Part shown: positions 1-6,801 of the stretch, piece after piece
Numbering within the stretch: position 1 is the stretch's first letter
Layout of the letters: each line of letters opens with the position of its first letter
Assembly: GCA_964389095.1 (NCBI GenBank)
Contig: CAYMEB010000158.1
Span: 1-11,115, forward strand
Reading direction: 5' to 3'
Length of the DNA: 11,115 nucleotides
From: JABFRJ01 sp964389095
GTDB taxonomy: Bacteria; Pseudomonadota; Alphaproteobacteria; Rhizobiales; Hyphomicrobiaceae
Notes under the pieces: generated by a model
Told to the model about the DNA's origin: nothing
Seen by the model: the letters and a program-made list of their open reading frames with translations, nothing else
The model's database searches: none
Made by a program: the position numbers and the translations under genes

Positions 1-473
1 TGAACTTCGGCCTCAGTGCGGCCGAAGCCGAGAAGCGGGCGAGCGAATTGATGAAGCTCGTCGGCCTGTCGCCCGATGCGTTGGACCGCTATCCCCATCA
101 GTTCTCCGGGGGACAACGCCAGCGGATCGCGATCGCCCGCGCCCTCGCAATGGAGCCTGTGTTGCTGATCGGTGATGAGCCGGTTTCGGCGCTGGACGTC
201 TCCGTCCAGGCGCAGGTGCTGCGGCTGCTCGACGACGTCAGGCGGCGTTTCGATCTGGCGGTGCTGTTCATCACGCACGATCTGCGCGTCGCGGCACAGA
301 TCTGCGACAGGATCGCGGTGATGCAGCATGGCGTGGTGGTGGAAACCGGACCTACAGCTTCGGTCTTCGCCGATCCGAAGCACGACTACACCAAGGCTCT
401 GTTTACCGCCGCACCCGGCCAGGGCTTCGGTTCTCGGGTCGGCTCCGGCTCTGCGCCGGTCGCAGCCGGCTGA
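1..473 (+). CDS. Peptide/nickel-type ABC transporter ATP-binding protein, C-terminal part
   Basis: This is the 3' part of an ABC ATPase gene whose beginning lies left of the window; the reading frame is open from base 3 to the TGA at 471-473. Visible in order are the ABC signature FSGGQRQRIAIARAL, a Walker B (VLLIGDEP) followed by the D-loop SALD, and the H-loop histidine in FITHDL. The sequence ends with a DPKHDYTKALFTAAP segment typical of the oligopeptide/dipeptide (OppD/DppF-type) C-terminal extension. The Walker A is outside the window. The family powers import of peptides, nickel or opines by hydrolysing ATP at the inner membrane, as one of two ATPases with two permeases and a family-5 binding protein. 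The wording after the signature resembles the DppF/OppF or fused double-ATPase subtypes, but which of these it is cannot be decided. The next gene starts 50 bases downstream on the same strand and may be co-transcribed. Confidence 0.93.
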   Translation, partial: NFGLSAAEAEKRASELMKLVGLSPDALDRYPHQFSGGQRQRIAIARALAMEPVLLIGDEPVSALDVSVQAQVLRLLDDVRRRFDLAVLFITHDLRVAAQICDRIAVMQHGVVVETGPTASVFADPKHDYTKALFTAAPGQGFGSRVGSGSAPVAAG

Positions 474-523
474 CGAGCCGCCATCGCGAGCCTTTGGCTT
501 CCACATCGCAGGAGCGAAACGTC

Positions 524-1186
524 ATGTTCGATCCCGAGGCGCCTCCGGAACTCGACGTCGAGGGCTGGATAAACGCGGATCCCCCACTCTCTCTTGCCGG
601 ATCGAAAGGCAAGGTCGTGGTCCTGGCTGCCTTCCAGATGCTCTGCCCGGGGTGCGTGGAGCATGGGCTACCGCAGGCCAAGCGCATCCGCGCACGGTTT
701 CGGGCGGACGAGGTTATGGTCATCGGCTTGCACAGCGTCTTCGAGCACCACGACGTGATGACGCCTGCCGCGCTCAACGTCTTCCAGCACGAGTACCACT
801 GGCCGTTTCCCATAGCGATCGACCGGGCAGATGGCGACGGCGTTCCTCGCACGATGGCCGCCTATCAGATGCAGGGAACGCCTTCGCTCCTGATTTTCGA
901 CAAGGCCGGGCGGCTGCGCCGCCACTACTTCGGTAAGCCGGACGACATGCTGATCGCGGCAGAGATCGCCGCCTTCGCGCTCGAGGATGCCGCCGCACCG
1001 CGCGCTCAGGCCGCCGTGACTGAGCGACGGCTGGCGAGCGCCCTGGCGGCCGCAACGCACGATCATGGCCATGGCGACCACGAGCACGGTCACCACCATG
1101 AGCACGGTGACGGCTGTGGCTGCGGCCACGATCATGAGCACGAGCACGGACATCACCACCACGGCCACTCCTCGCAAACGATATGA
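524..1186 (+). CDS. Thioredoxin-fold (TlpA/AhpC-like) protein with histidine-rich metal-binding tail
   Basis: This 220-residue protein has a thioredoxin-like domain over about residues 1-150. It carries a CPGC active-site motif (Cys41, Cys44) after the strand KVVVLAAF, and a cis-proline loop GTPSLLIF. The domain is related to redoxin/TlpA proteins that reduce disulfides or peroxides. From about residue 175 to the end it becomes a low-complexity tail with 18 histidines plus a CGC pair, as seen in nickel- or zinc-handling proteins, so metal binding is a strong inference. No signal peptide is visible at the chosen start, so a cytoplasmic location is likely. I chose ATG 524 because GGAG at 511-514 lies nine bases upstream; an in-frame TTG at 494 lacks this support. 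Its stop overlaps the next start (ATGA at 1183-1186), which implies translational coupling with the gamma-carbonic anhydrase gene. The exact redox partner is unknown. Confidence 0.9.
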   Translation: MFDPEAPPELDVEGWINADPPLSLAGSKGKVVVLAAFQMLCPGCVEHGLPQAKRIRARFRADEVMVIGLHSVFEHHDVMTPAALNVFQHEYHWPFPIAIDRADGDGVPRTMAAYQMQGTPSLLIFDKAGRLRRHYFGKPDDMLIAAEIAAFALEDAAAPRAQAAVTERRLASALAAATHDHGHGDHEHGHHHEHGDGCGCGHDHEHEHGHHHHGHSSQTI

Positions 1187-1773
1187 GCAAGGACAGTCCA
1201 GATCTTTCGGCCGCAGCCTACGTCGATCCCAGCGCGCGGGTTCATGGCGCGGTGTTCGCCGGAAGCGGGTCGAGCTTGTGGCCTTATGTCGTCATCCGGG
1301 CCGAGCACACGCACGTCCGCATCGGCGCGTACACGAACCTGCAAGACCACGTGATGGTACATATCGGCTATCACCTGCCGACCGTGATCGGCGACTACTG
1401 CTCGATCACGCATCGGGTGGTGCTGCACGGATGCACGATCGGGGACAACTGCCTGATCGCAATCGGCGCTACGATCATGGACGGCGCCGTGATCGGAGAG
1501 AATTCGATCGTGGCCGGCCACGCCTTCGTCCGGGAAGGAACGGTGATCCCGCCGAACTCCATCGTCATGGGCACGCCCGCCAAGGTCGTCGCGACCCGGG
1601 ACAATTTTGTCGCCAATCGGATCAATGCGATGCTCTACCATCGCAATGCGGTGGCCTACGCTCGCGGCGACCATCGCGCCTGGACCGGACCCGATTTCGA
1701 AGTCGCCATGGCTGCATGGAAAGCCCGGTTCGAGACGGAGCACTCAGCGCGGCCGAGCGGCACGGCCGGCTGA
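1183..1773 (+). CDS. Gamma-carbonic anhydrase family protein (left-handed beta-helix)
   Basis: This 196-residue protein is of the YrdA/PaaY/CaiE-like gamma-carbonic anhydrase family. Imperfect hexapeptide repeats of the left-handed beta-helix run from about residue 12 to 140 (for example IGDYCS, IGDNCL, IGENSI). The three histidines expected to bind the metal are present as His60 (VMVHIG), His77 (SITH) and His82 (VLHG), with Arg39 and Gln54 at other conserved active-site positions. The usual RGD triplet reads RAE (residues 39-41), so the acidic residue is Glu. Family members form trimers with a Zn, Fe or Co ion at each subunit interface; some hydrate CO2 and others are thioesterases or have no known activity. 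The C-terminal part (about residues 140-196) is helical, as in many members. The start overlaps the preceding stop codon by four bases. Fold and metal site are clear; enzymatic activity is not proven. Confidence 0.93.
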   Translation: MSKDSPDLSAAAYVDPSARVHGAVFAGSGSSLWPYVVIRAEHTHVRIGAYTNLQDHVMVHIGYHLPTVIGDYCSITHRVVLHGCTIGDNCLIAIGATIMDGAVIGENSIVAGHAFVREGTVIPPNSIVMGTPAKVVATRDNFVANRINAMLYHRNAVAYARGDHRAWTGPDFEVAMAAWKARFETEHSARPSGTAG

Positions 1774-1853
1774 CCGGCGCTGCAGGGCATTTCGCAGTCG
1801 TCCAGTTGCTGCCTTGAAACATCGTTCCGGTTGTGCGCTCATCGCGGACGCTA

Positions 1854-1881
1854 CCACGCGCAGCGCTCCATCGGCGCGTGG
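1854..1881 (+). promoter_or_regulatory. Hairpin in the leader of the LIV-type operon
   Basis: CCACGCGC (1854-1861) and GCGCGTGG (1874-1881) form a perfect 8-bp inverted repeat with a 12-base loop. It ends directly against the purine-rich Shine-Dalgarno stretch (1882-1893) of the livG-like gene, in the only sizeable gap (123 bases, 1774-1896) before the operon. There is no T-run after it, so a plain intrinsic terminator for the upstream genes is unlikely. A leader hairpin or an operator is possible. A TTGAAA at 1814-1819 could serve as a -35 box, but I see no good -10 at the right spacing. Confidence 0.4.
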
Positions 1882-1896
1882 GGAGGGACGAGGACC

Positions 1897-2718
1897 ATGT
1901 CCGCCAGATCCGTGCGGCTGGAAGATGCAGTGGCGAGCCCAGGGGCGCCGCCGCTGCTGAGCGTGCGCGGCATCTCGGTGCGCTTCGGCGGGATCGTCGC
2001 ACTGGATGGCGTATCGTTCGATGTCCAAGAAGGTCAGATCGCCGGCTTGATCGGTCCCAACGGCGCAGGCAAGACGACGCTCTTCAACTGCCTCTCGCGC
2101 CTCTATGTGCCCAACAGCGGGGATATCCTCTTCGAAGGGCGCTCGATCCTGTCGAGACCTCGCCACGCCATCGCCGGGATCGGCATGGCGCGCACGTTCC
2201 AGAACGTGGCCCTGTTCGACCAGATGACGGTGCTGGACAACATCAAGGTCGGATGTCACAGCCAGAGCCGCGCCGGCTTCATCCGCTCGGCACTGCGCCC
2301 GGCCTCGGTCGCCGACGAGGAACGCGCCATCGCCGAGAAGGCGTTGAGATTTGTGGAGTTGATGGACCTCGTCCCGTTTGCGGGGCTGCTCGCTGGTCCA
2401 TTGCCGTTTCCCATTCGCAAGCGTGTCGAGCTGGCCCGCGCCCTCGCTGCCCGTCCGAAGCTGCTGTTGCTCGATGAACCTGCCGCCGGCCTCAATCACG
2501 AGGAGATCGAGACCCTGAAGGCGCAGATCCGGCGCGTGCGGGATAGCCAAAAGCTGACCGTGCTGCTGGTCGAGCATCACATGAGCCTGGTCATGTCGAT
2601 ATCGGACAAGGTCGTCGCCATCGATTTCGGCAGGAAGATCGCGGACGGCACGCCGGCGGAGGTGCAGCGCGACCCGGAGGTCATCCGGGCCTATCTCGGA
2701 GCGGAGCCCGCACGATGA
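1897..2718 (+). CDS. livG: LIV/HAAT-type ABC transporter ATP-binding protein LivG
   Basis: This 273-residue ATPase is one of the two that drive a branched-chain amino-acid/carboxylate-type importer. Walker A is GPNGAGKT (residues 53-60), the Q-loop lies in ARTFQNVALF (Gln102), Walker B is LLLLDEP (189-195) followed by AAGLN, and the H-loop histidine is His227 in LLVEHHMSLVMSISDKV. The LivG hallmarks ARTFQN and the long insert before the signature are present. The ABC signature is unusual: where LSGGQ or LSYGQ is expected the protein reads LPFPI (169-173), followed by the normal RKRVELARAL. I chose ATG 1897 because it follows a strong purine-rich ribosome site (about 1882-1893) and gives the usual length; an upstream in-frame start at 1831 would add 22 residues unlike the family. 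It overlaps livF by four bases and leads the livGFHM-gst operon. Residues 1-18 form a short non-conserved extension. Confidence 0.94.
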   Translation: MSARSVRLEDAVASPGAPPLLSVRGISVRFGGIVALDGVSFDVQEGQIAGLIGPNGAGKTTLFNCLSRLYVPNSGDILFEGRSILSRPRHAIAGIGMARTFQNVALFDQMTVLDNIKVGCHSQSRAGFIRSALRPASVADEERAIAEKALRFVELMDLVPFAGLLAGPLPFPIRKRVELARALAARPKLLLLDEPAAGLNHEEIETLKAQIRRVRDSQKLTVLLVEHHMSLVMSISDKVVAIDFGRKIADGTPAEVQRDPEVIRAYLGAEPAR

Positions 2719-3428
2719 CCGCGCTGCTCGAGGTTGCCGATCTGGAGGCGTTCTACGGACCGACCCAGGCCCTGCACAAGATCGGCTTCGCGCTGCGCGA
2801 AGGCGGCATCACCACGCTTCTTGGAGCCAACGGCGCCGGCAAGACCACGACCTTGCGGGCGATCTGCGGCATGATCCGCAGACGCGGCAGCGTCCGCTAT
2901 GCCGGCCGCCCGATCGAGACGCTGGCGACGGAAGAGATCGTCCGCCTCGGTGTCGCACACGTGCCCGAGGGGCGGGGCACGTTCTCGGCGCTCTCCGTCG
3001 GCGAAAACCTGCGGATCGCGGCCTACACGCGTCGCGACAAGGCGGCGATCGCCGAAGATCTGGAACGTGTGTTCGGATACTTTCCGCGCCTGAAGGAGCG
3101 CATCAGCCAGCAGGCCGGCACGCTGTCGGGCGGCGAACAGCAGATGCTGGCGATCGCCCGGGCACTGATGCTGCGTCCGCGCCTCATGCTCCTGGACGAG
3201 CCTTCGTTCGGACTGGCGCCGCTGATCGTGCAGGAAATCTTCCGCATCATGCGCGTCATCAATCAGGAGGCCAGGGTGTCGATGCTGCTGGTGGAGCAGA
3301 ACGCGGCGCTTGCCCTCGATCTGGCGAGCGATGCCTACGTCCTCGAGACCGGCCGGATCGTGATGTCCGGGCCCACTGCCCAGATCAGGAGCGACGAAAG
3401 GATCCGCCGCTCCTACCTGGGCTATTGA
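2715..3428 (+). CDS. livF: LIV/HAAT-type ABC transporter ATP-binding protein LivF
   Basis: This is the second ATPase of the importer, 237 residues, the usual LivF length. Walker A is GANGAGKT (37-44), the Q-loop region contains the LivF-type VPEGRGTFSALSV, the canonical signature is LSGGEQQ (137-143), and Walker B is LMLLDEP (157-163) followed by SFGLAP. At the H-loop the motif is LLVEQN, with Gln in place of the catalytic His, which is common in LivF proteins. It is expected to dimerise with LivG on the cytoplasmic face of LivH/LivM. The ATG overlaps the LivG stop (ATGA at 2715-2718), implying translational coupling and equal stoichiometry. The substrate cannot be inferred from the ATPase. 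Confidence 0.96.
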   Translation: MTALLEVADLEAFYGPTQALHKIGFALREGGITTLLGANGAGKTTTLRAICGMIRRRGSVRYAGRPIETLATEEIVRLGVAHVPEGRGTFSALSVGENLRIAAYTRRDKAAIAEDLERVFGYFPRLKERISQQAGTLSGGEQQMLAIARALMLRPRLMLLDEPSFGLAPLIVQEIFRIMRVINQEARVSMLLVEQNAALALDLASDAYVLETGRIVMSGPTAQIRSDERIRRSYLGY

Positions 3429-3455
3429 GACTCCGCAACCGGAACCAACCCCGCG

Positions 3456-4361
3456 ATGGAACAACTCACCCAACAGATCGCCTCGGGTCTCGCCAACGGC
3501 GCCATTTACGCGTGCGTCGCGCTTGCGCTGGTGATGATCTTCGTGTCCACCGACCATCTGAATTTCGCGCAGGGCGAGATGGCGATGTTCTCCACGTACC
3601 TCGCCTGGCAAATGATCGAGTGGGGCTGGCCGTTCTGGACGGCATTGCCGCTCGTGATGGCCGTATCCTTCCTGATCGGCGTGCTGATCGAGCGCACCAT
3701 CCTGAGGCCGCTCCACAACGCGCCCGTGCTGTCCTCGGTCATCGTGTTCATCGGGCTTCTGGCGATCTTCCATTCGCTCGCCGGGGCGATCTGGAGCCAC
3801 ACGATCAAGGCTTTTCCGTCTCCCTTCCCGAAGGTCGCCTTCGCCGGATCCGGCATCATCGGCCCCCACCAGATCGGGATGATCTTCGTAACCGTCGTGC
3901 TGCTGCTCGCGCTCGCCGCGTTCTTCCGCTTCACGTCGCTGGGGCTGGCCATGCGGGCGGCCGCGCAGAACCCGGTTTCAGCGAGACTGGCGGGCGTCAA
4001 TGTCGGCTGGATGCTGGCTCTGGGATGGGGCATGGCGGCGGCGATCGGAGCCGTGGCAGGCGTGCTCGTGGCGCCGATGGTCTACCTAGAGCCCAACATG
4101 ATGGCCTCGATCCTGCTCTACGGCTTTGCCGGAGCCCTCGTCGGCGGCATTTCCAGCCCTGGAGGCGCGGTATTCGGCGGATTTCTCGTCGGCGTCCTGG
4201 AAAACCTAGTGGGCTTCCTGGGCAACGCCTTGGAGAAGGCGACCGGGGTCTACATCGTCGGCAATGGTGAGAAACTCACTGTGGCGCTCGTGATCGTCAT
4301 CACGATCCTGACCGTCAAGCCTTCGGGCTTGTTCGGTCGAGTCACGGTCAAGAGGGTTTGA
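3456..4361 (+). CDS. livH: LIV/HAAT-type ABC transporter permease LivH
   Basis: This 301-residue integral membrane protein is one of two permeases that form the translocation channel. The N-terminal stretch with GLANGAIYACVALALVMIF and then LNFAQGEMAMF matches the LivH pattern in which a first helix is followed by a conserved NFAxGE segment. About eight hydrophobic segments are visible, roughly at residues 12-32, 40-58, 62-82, 93-113, 137-157, 190-212, 220-252 and 275-293. The cytoplasmic coupling loop that contacts the ATPases is likely around GLAMRAAAQNPVSARLAGVN. Near the C-terminus GFAGALVGGISSPGGAVFGGF is also family-typical. The gene starts 27 bases after livF; its ribosome site is weak (only CGGAA-like bases upstream), so translation may depend partly on livF. 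Confidence 0.95.
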   Translation: MEQLTQQIASGLANGAIYACVALALVMIFVSTDHLNFAQGEMAMFSTYLAWQMIEWGWPFWTALPLVMAVSFLIGVLIERTILRPLHNAPVLSSVIVFIGLLAIFHSLAGAIWSHTIKAFPSPFPKVAFAGSGIIGPHQIGMIFVTVVLLLALAAFFRFTSLGLAMRAAAQNPVSARLAGVNVGWMLALGWGMAAAIGAVAGVLVAPMVYLEPNMMASILLYGFAGALVGGISSPGGAVFGGFLVGVLENLVGFLGNALEKATGVYIVGNGEKLTVALVIVITILTVKPSGLFGRVTVKRV

Positions 4362-4365
4362 GGCC

Positions 4366-5421
4366 ATGAGCGCGTCGGCGCCTCGCACGTCCATCGAGAC
4401 CCAGGACAGCGTGACGGGTTCACGCCGCGCCAGCCACTGGCTCCGGCTGGCGCTGATCGCCGCCGCCCTGGCATTGCCGCTGCTCGCCGGCAAGGCGGGA
4501 CTGATCTCGAACTTCTACTTCCTGCAGATCTCGCTCATGATCGTGTACGCGATCGCCGTGCTCGGCCTCAATCTGCTCACGGGCTTCAACGGTCAGATCT
4601 CGCTCGGCCACGGCGCATTTTTCGCGGCCGGCGCCTATGTCTCCGCGATCCTGATCGACCTCGCGGGCTGGCACTATCTGGCGACGCTGCCCGTGGCGGC
4701 AGCGTTCTGCTTCCTGCTCGGCTATCTCTTCGGCAAACCGGCCTTGAAACTCGAGGGCCACTATCTCGCCCTGGCGACGTTCGCGCTCGCCGTCGCCGTC
4801 CCGCAGATCCTCAAATACAAGCACCTGGAAGGCCTGACCAATGGCGTCCAGGGAATCAACCTGATCAAGCCGGATCCGCCATTCGGCATTCCCCTCAGCC
4901 CCGACCAGTGGATGTACGTCGTGGTGCTGTTCGTCGCGATCGTGATGTTCTGGCTCGCCCACAACTTGCTCAACAGCCGCATCGGACGTGCCATGCGCGC
5001 CATCCGCGACCAGCCGCTCGCGGCGGACACCATGGGCATCGATCGCGCCCACACGAAAACGGTCGCGTTCGGGATCAGCGCGCTCTATGTCGGGGTTGCC
5101 GGCGCGCTCCATGCGATCATTTTTGAGTTCGTCTCTCCAGACAGCTTCCGCTTCGAGTTGTCCATCGCCATCCTGGTGGGAGCGGTGGTCGGCGGCATCG
5201 CCTCCCTGCCCGGCGCCGTGATCGGCGGCGTCTTCGTGCAGGTGATCGAGAAGTATGCCGACGCGCTGACGAAGAAGCTCACCGGCGCCGTACATCTGCC
5301 CATCGAACTCGAGCCCTGGACAATCTACGGGATCGCGCTGATCCTGCTCATGTACTTTCTGCCGCTGGGGATCGCCGGAGGACTCGGCGCACTCTGGCGG
5401 CGCATTCCCGGCCGAACCTGA
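4366..5421 (+). CDS. livM: LIV/HAAT-type ABC transporter permease LivM
   Basis: This is the second permease, 351 residues. A polar N-terminus of about 22 residues precedes the first membrane helix (about 24-41). The family signature LLTGFNGQISLGHGAF lies at about residues 70-85 and is followed by a further membrane segment. Other hydrophobic segments lie at roughly 88-125, 135-150, 181-201, 233-255, 262-292 and 313-335. The loop GRAMRAIRDQPLAADTMGI resembles the coupling region that docks on the LivG/LivF dimer. The start lies four bases after the livH stop, with GAGG of the livH stop region acting as ribosome site. Together with LivH, LivG and LivF it makes a full importer core; the matching periplasmic binding protein is most likely the product of the gene starting at 6802. 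Confidence 0.95.
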   Translation: MSASAPRTSIETQDSVTGSRRASHWLRLALIAAALALPLLAGKAGLISNFYFLQISLMIVYAIAVLGLNLLTGFNGQISLGHGAFFAAGAYVSAILIDLAGWHYLATLPVAAAFCFLLGYLFGKPALKLEGHYLALATFALAVAVPQILKYKHLEGLTNGVQGINLIKPDPPFGIPLSPDQWMYVVVLFVAIVMFWLAHNLLNSRIGRAMRAIRDQPLAADTMGIDRAHTKTVAFGISALYVGVAGALHAIIFEFVSPDSFRFELSIAILVGAVVGGIASLPGAVIGGVFVQVIEKYADALTKKLTGAVHLPIELEPWTIYGIALILLMYFLPLGIAGGLGALWRRIPGRT

Positions 5422-5433
5422 GGAACCTTCCGC

Positions 5434-6072
5434 ATGACCGCACCCTACAAGCTCCACGGCATCTGGCTATCAGGCCCGACCTACAAGGTCGGACTAATGC
5501 TGGCTCTGACGGGGCAGAAGTTCGACTATGAGCATGTCAATCTGCGCGAAGGCGCGGGACAGAAGCCCGAGTACAAGGCCAAGAGCCGTTGGGGCCAGGT
5601 GCCGTGCCTGACCGTAACTTCGACCGGCCGCCACCTGACGCAGTCCGCAGCGATTCTGGGCTATCTCGCGCTCACCACGGGAAAGTACGCCGGGGCGAAC
5701 GCGGACGAGCAGCAGGAAATCCGCGAATGGCTGCTGTGGAATGCCGACAGGCTGGGGCCACCGGTCTATCGCTCGCGCGCTGCGAAGGCTGGTTTCCGCA
5801 AGTTCGATGCGGCCACCGTCGAGATGTACACGACGGAGGGCAATGCGGCGCTCAAGATTCTCGACGAGCACCTCAAGGGCAGGGATTGGATCGTCGGGCC
5901 TGCCGCCACGATCGGCGACATCGACGCCTACGGCGTTCTCCTCTACGCGCCCGAAGCCGGCTTCAATCTCGCTGATTACGCCAATATCTCGGCATGGATG
6001 AAGCGCGTCGAAGCGCTGCCGGGCTTCGGCAAGCCCGACGCAATCCTGCCGAAGGAAAGTCGCGCAGCCTGA
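5434..6072 (+). CDS. Glutathione S-transferase family protein
   Basis: This 212-residue cytoplasmic protein has the two-domain GST layout. The N-terminal thioredoxin-like domain (about 1-80) contains LSGPTYKVGL with Ser13 as possible catalytic residue, the cis-proline motif QVPCL (Pro57), and QSAAIL (70-75), where Gln-Ser takes the glutathione gamma-glutamyl-contacting place often filled by Glu-Ser. The helical C-terminal domain (about 90-205) holds the N-capping box TIGDID. GSTs conjugate, reduce or isomerise electrophiles using glutathione. The gene starts 12 bases after livM, and its ribosome site GAGGAA overlaps the livM stop, so it is the last gene of the transporter operon. This suggests that it acts on the imported compound or protects against it, which is inference. 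The stop is five bases from the convergent peptidase gene. Confidence 0.93.
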   Translation: MTAPYKLHGIWLSGPTYKVGLMLALTGQKFDYEHVNLREGAGQKPEYKAKSRWGQVPCLTVTSTGRHLTQSAAILGYLALTTGKYAGANADEQQEIREWLLWNADRLGPPVYRSRAAKAGFRKFDAATVEMYTTEGNAALKILDEHLKGRDWIVGPAATIGDIDAYGVLLYAPEAGFNLADYANISAWMKRVEALPGFGKPDAILPKESRAA

Positions 6073-6077
6073 GCGCG

Positions 6078-6575
6078 TCATCGGTCGGCGCGCAGCAGCC
6101 TCATCGGATCGACGGCCACGCCCTCCCGCTGCACCTCGAAGTGCAGATGGGGGCCGGCCGTCAGGCCCGTCGAGCCGATCGCGCCGACGATCGCGCCGGC
6201 TCGCACGCAGGCGCCCGGGACGATTTCTGGCGCAATCCGGCTCAGATGCGCGTAGAGCGTCGACCAGCCGCCACCGTGGTCGAGGCGGACAGATAGGCCG
6301 TATTCGCCCTCACGGCCCGCCATCGAGACGCGCCCGTGCGCGGCGGCACTCACACCCGTACCGATCGGGCCGGACCAGTCGACGCCGGCGTGCAGCGTGT
6401 CCGTTGCCAGCAGGGGGTGGCGCATCAGGCCATAGGACGCCGTGAAACGGACGGCCTCTTCTGAAACGGGCGTCCGCCAGGCGAACGTATCGCTGCCAAG
6501 CGGCGGCGCATCGCACGCAGCGGCCGAGTTCGGCGTGAGGAAGACTACCACGAGTGCGGTGCACAACGACTTCAT
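6078..6575 (-). CDS. Exported M23-family metallopeptidase (LytM/peptidoglycan endopeptidase-like)
   Basis: This compact 165-residue protein consists of a signal peptide and one M23 domain. The N-terminus (MK, then a hydrophobic run LCTALVVVFL, then NSAAAC) is a signal peptide; cleavage near Ala20 would leave Cys21 at or close to the mature N-terminus. A lipobox is not convincing, because Ala stands where Leu is usual. The zinc site is complete: His62 and Asp66 in HAGVD and His145 in HLHFEV, with catalytic His110 in LYAHLS and His143. Such enzymes cut cross-links in peptidoglycan, usually glycyl or D-Ala-linked bonds, in the periplasm. There is no LysM or coiled coil, so targeting is unclear. 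I chose ATG at 6575 because GGAG lies nine bases upstream and the signal peptide then begins properly; an upstream start at 6620 would bury it. The gene interrupts the transporter locus on the opposite strand. Confidence 0.92.
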   Translation of the reverse strand: MKSLCTALVVVFLTPNSAAACDAPPLGSDTFAWRTPVSEEAVRFTASYGLMRHPLLATDTLHAGVDWSGPIGTGVSAAAHGRVSMAGREGEYGLSVRLDHGGGWSTLYAHLSRIAPEIVPGACVRAGAIVGAIGSTGLTAGPHLHFEVQREGVAVDPMRLLRADR

Positions 6576-6675
6576 GACGTCTCCGAGACTTGCGCCGGTC
6601 GGCTGCCGCTCGATGCCCACTCAAAGGGTCGGCACGATGGCGAAGACCACGCCGACGATTTCAGCACGTTGCCGG

Positions 6676-6742
6676 CTCGACCGGCCGGCCTCGTCTGATA
6701 GAGTTGCAATCGGTCGAAGCCATCGAGGCCGGCCAGATCGAG
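6676..6742. repeat. Large inverted repeat upstream of the LivK-type binding protein gene
   Basis: GGCCGGCCTCG (6683-6693) and CGAGGCCGGCC (6724-6734) are perfect 11-bp inverted repeats separated by 30 bases. Five more pairs (CTCGA 6676-6680 with TCGAG 6738-6742) extend the arms outward across a small internal loop. The element lies in the 226-base divergent gap between the peptidase start (6575) and the binding-protein start (6802), ending about 60 bases before the latter. It could be a leader RNA structure or a binding site for a regulator. I see no convincing -35/-10 pair in this gap. Confidence 0.5.
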
Positions 6743-6801
6743 CGCGGCTCACGCGCCGCATGCGCTCGCCAGACGGACTACACTTTGAGGCAGGAGGAAC
6801 C

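Noticed and set aside
467..480. A 5-bp stem around the stop codon of the first gene (and a similar one at about 1765-1778)
   Set aside because: The stems are too short and lack a T-tract; such small dyads are frequent in GC-rich DNA.
1060..1170. A tandem-repeat or CRISPR-like appearance of CAC/CAT-rich DNA
   Set aside because: The repetition is explained by histidine, glycine, glutamate and aspartate codons in the tail of a coding sequence; unit lengths are irregular and there are no spacers.
668..1190. Long open frames on the - strand opposite the thioredoxin gene and its histidine tail
   Set aside because: They arise from the GC-rich codon pattern and the repeated CAC/CAT codons of the tail; their proteins are low-complexity and have no recognisable domain or ribosome site.
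2691..3869. A 392-residue open frame on the - strand across livG, livF and livH
   Set aside because: It is the mirror of strongly supported transporter genes, is rich in Arg, Asp, His and Gly as shadow frames are, and matches no family I recognise.
4420..5457. A 345-residue open frame on the - strand opposite livM
   Set aside because: The sequence is highly charged, the expected reverse image of a membrane protein, with no start signal or domain.
5641..5670. The Gln-Ser in the GST QSAAIL motif as a missing catalytic residue
   Set aside because: Gln is a common natural alternative to Glu at this position in bacterial GSTs, so it is not evidence of inactivity.
6779..6784. TACACT as a -10 box for the binding-protein gene
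   Set aside because: No -35-like sequence lies at the right distance, and it would put the transcript start almost on the ribosome site.
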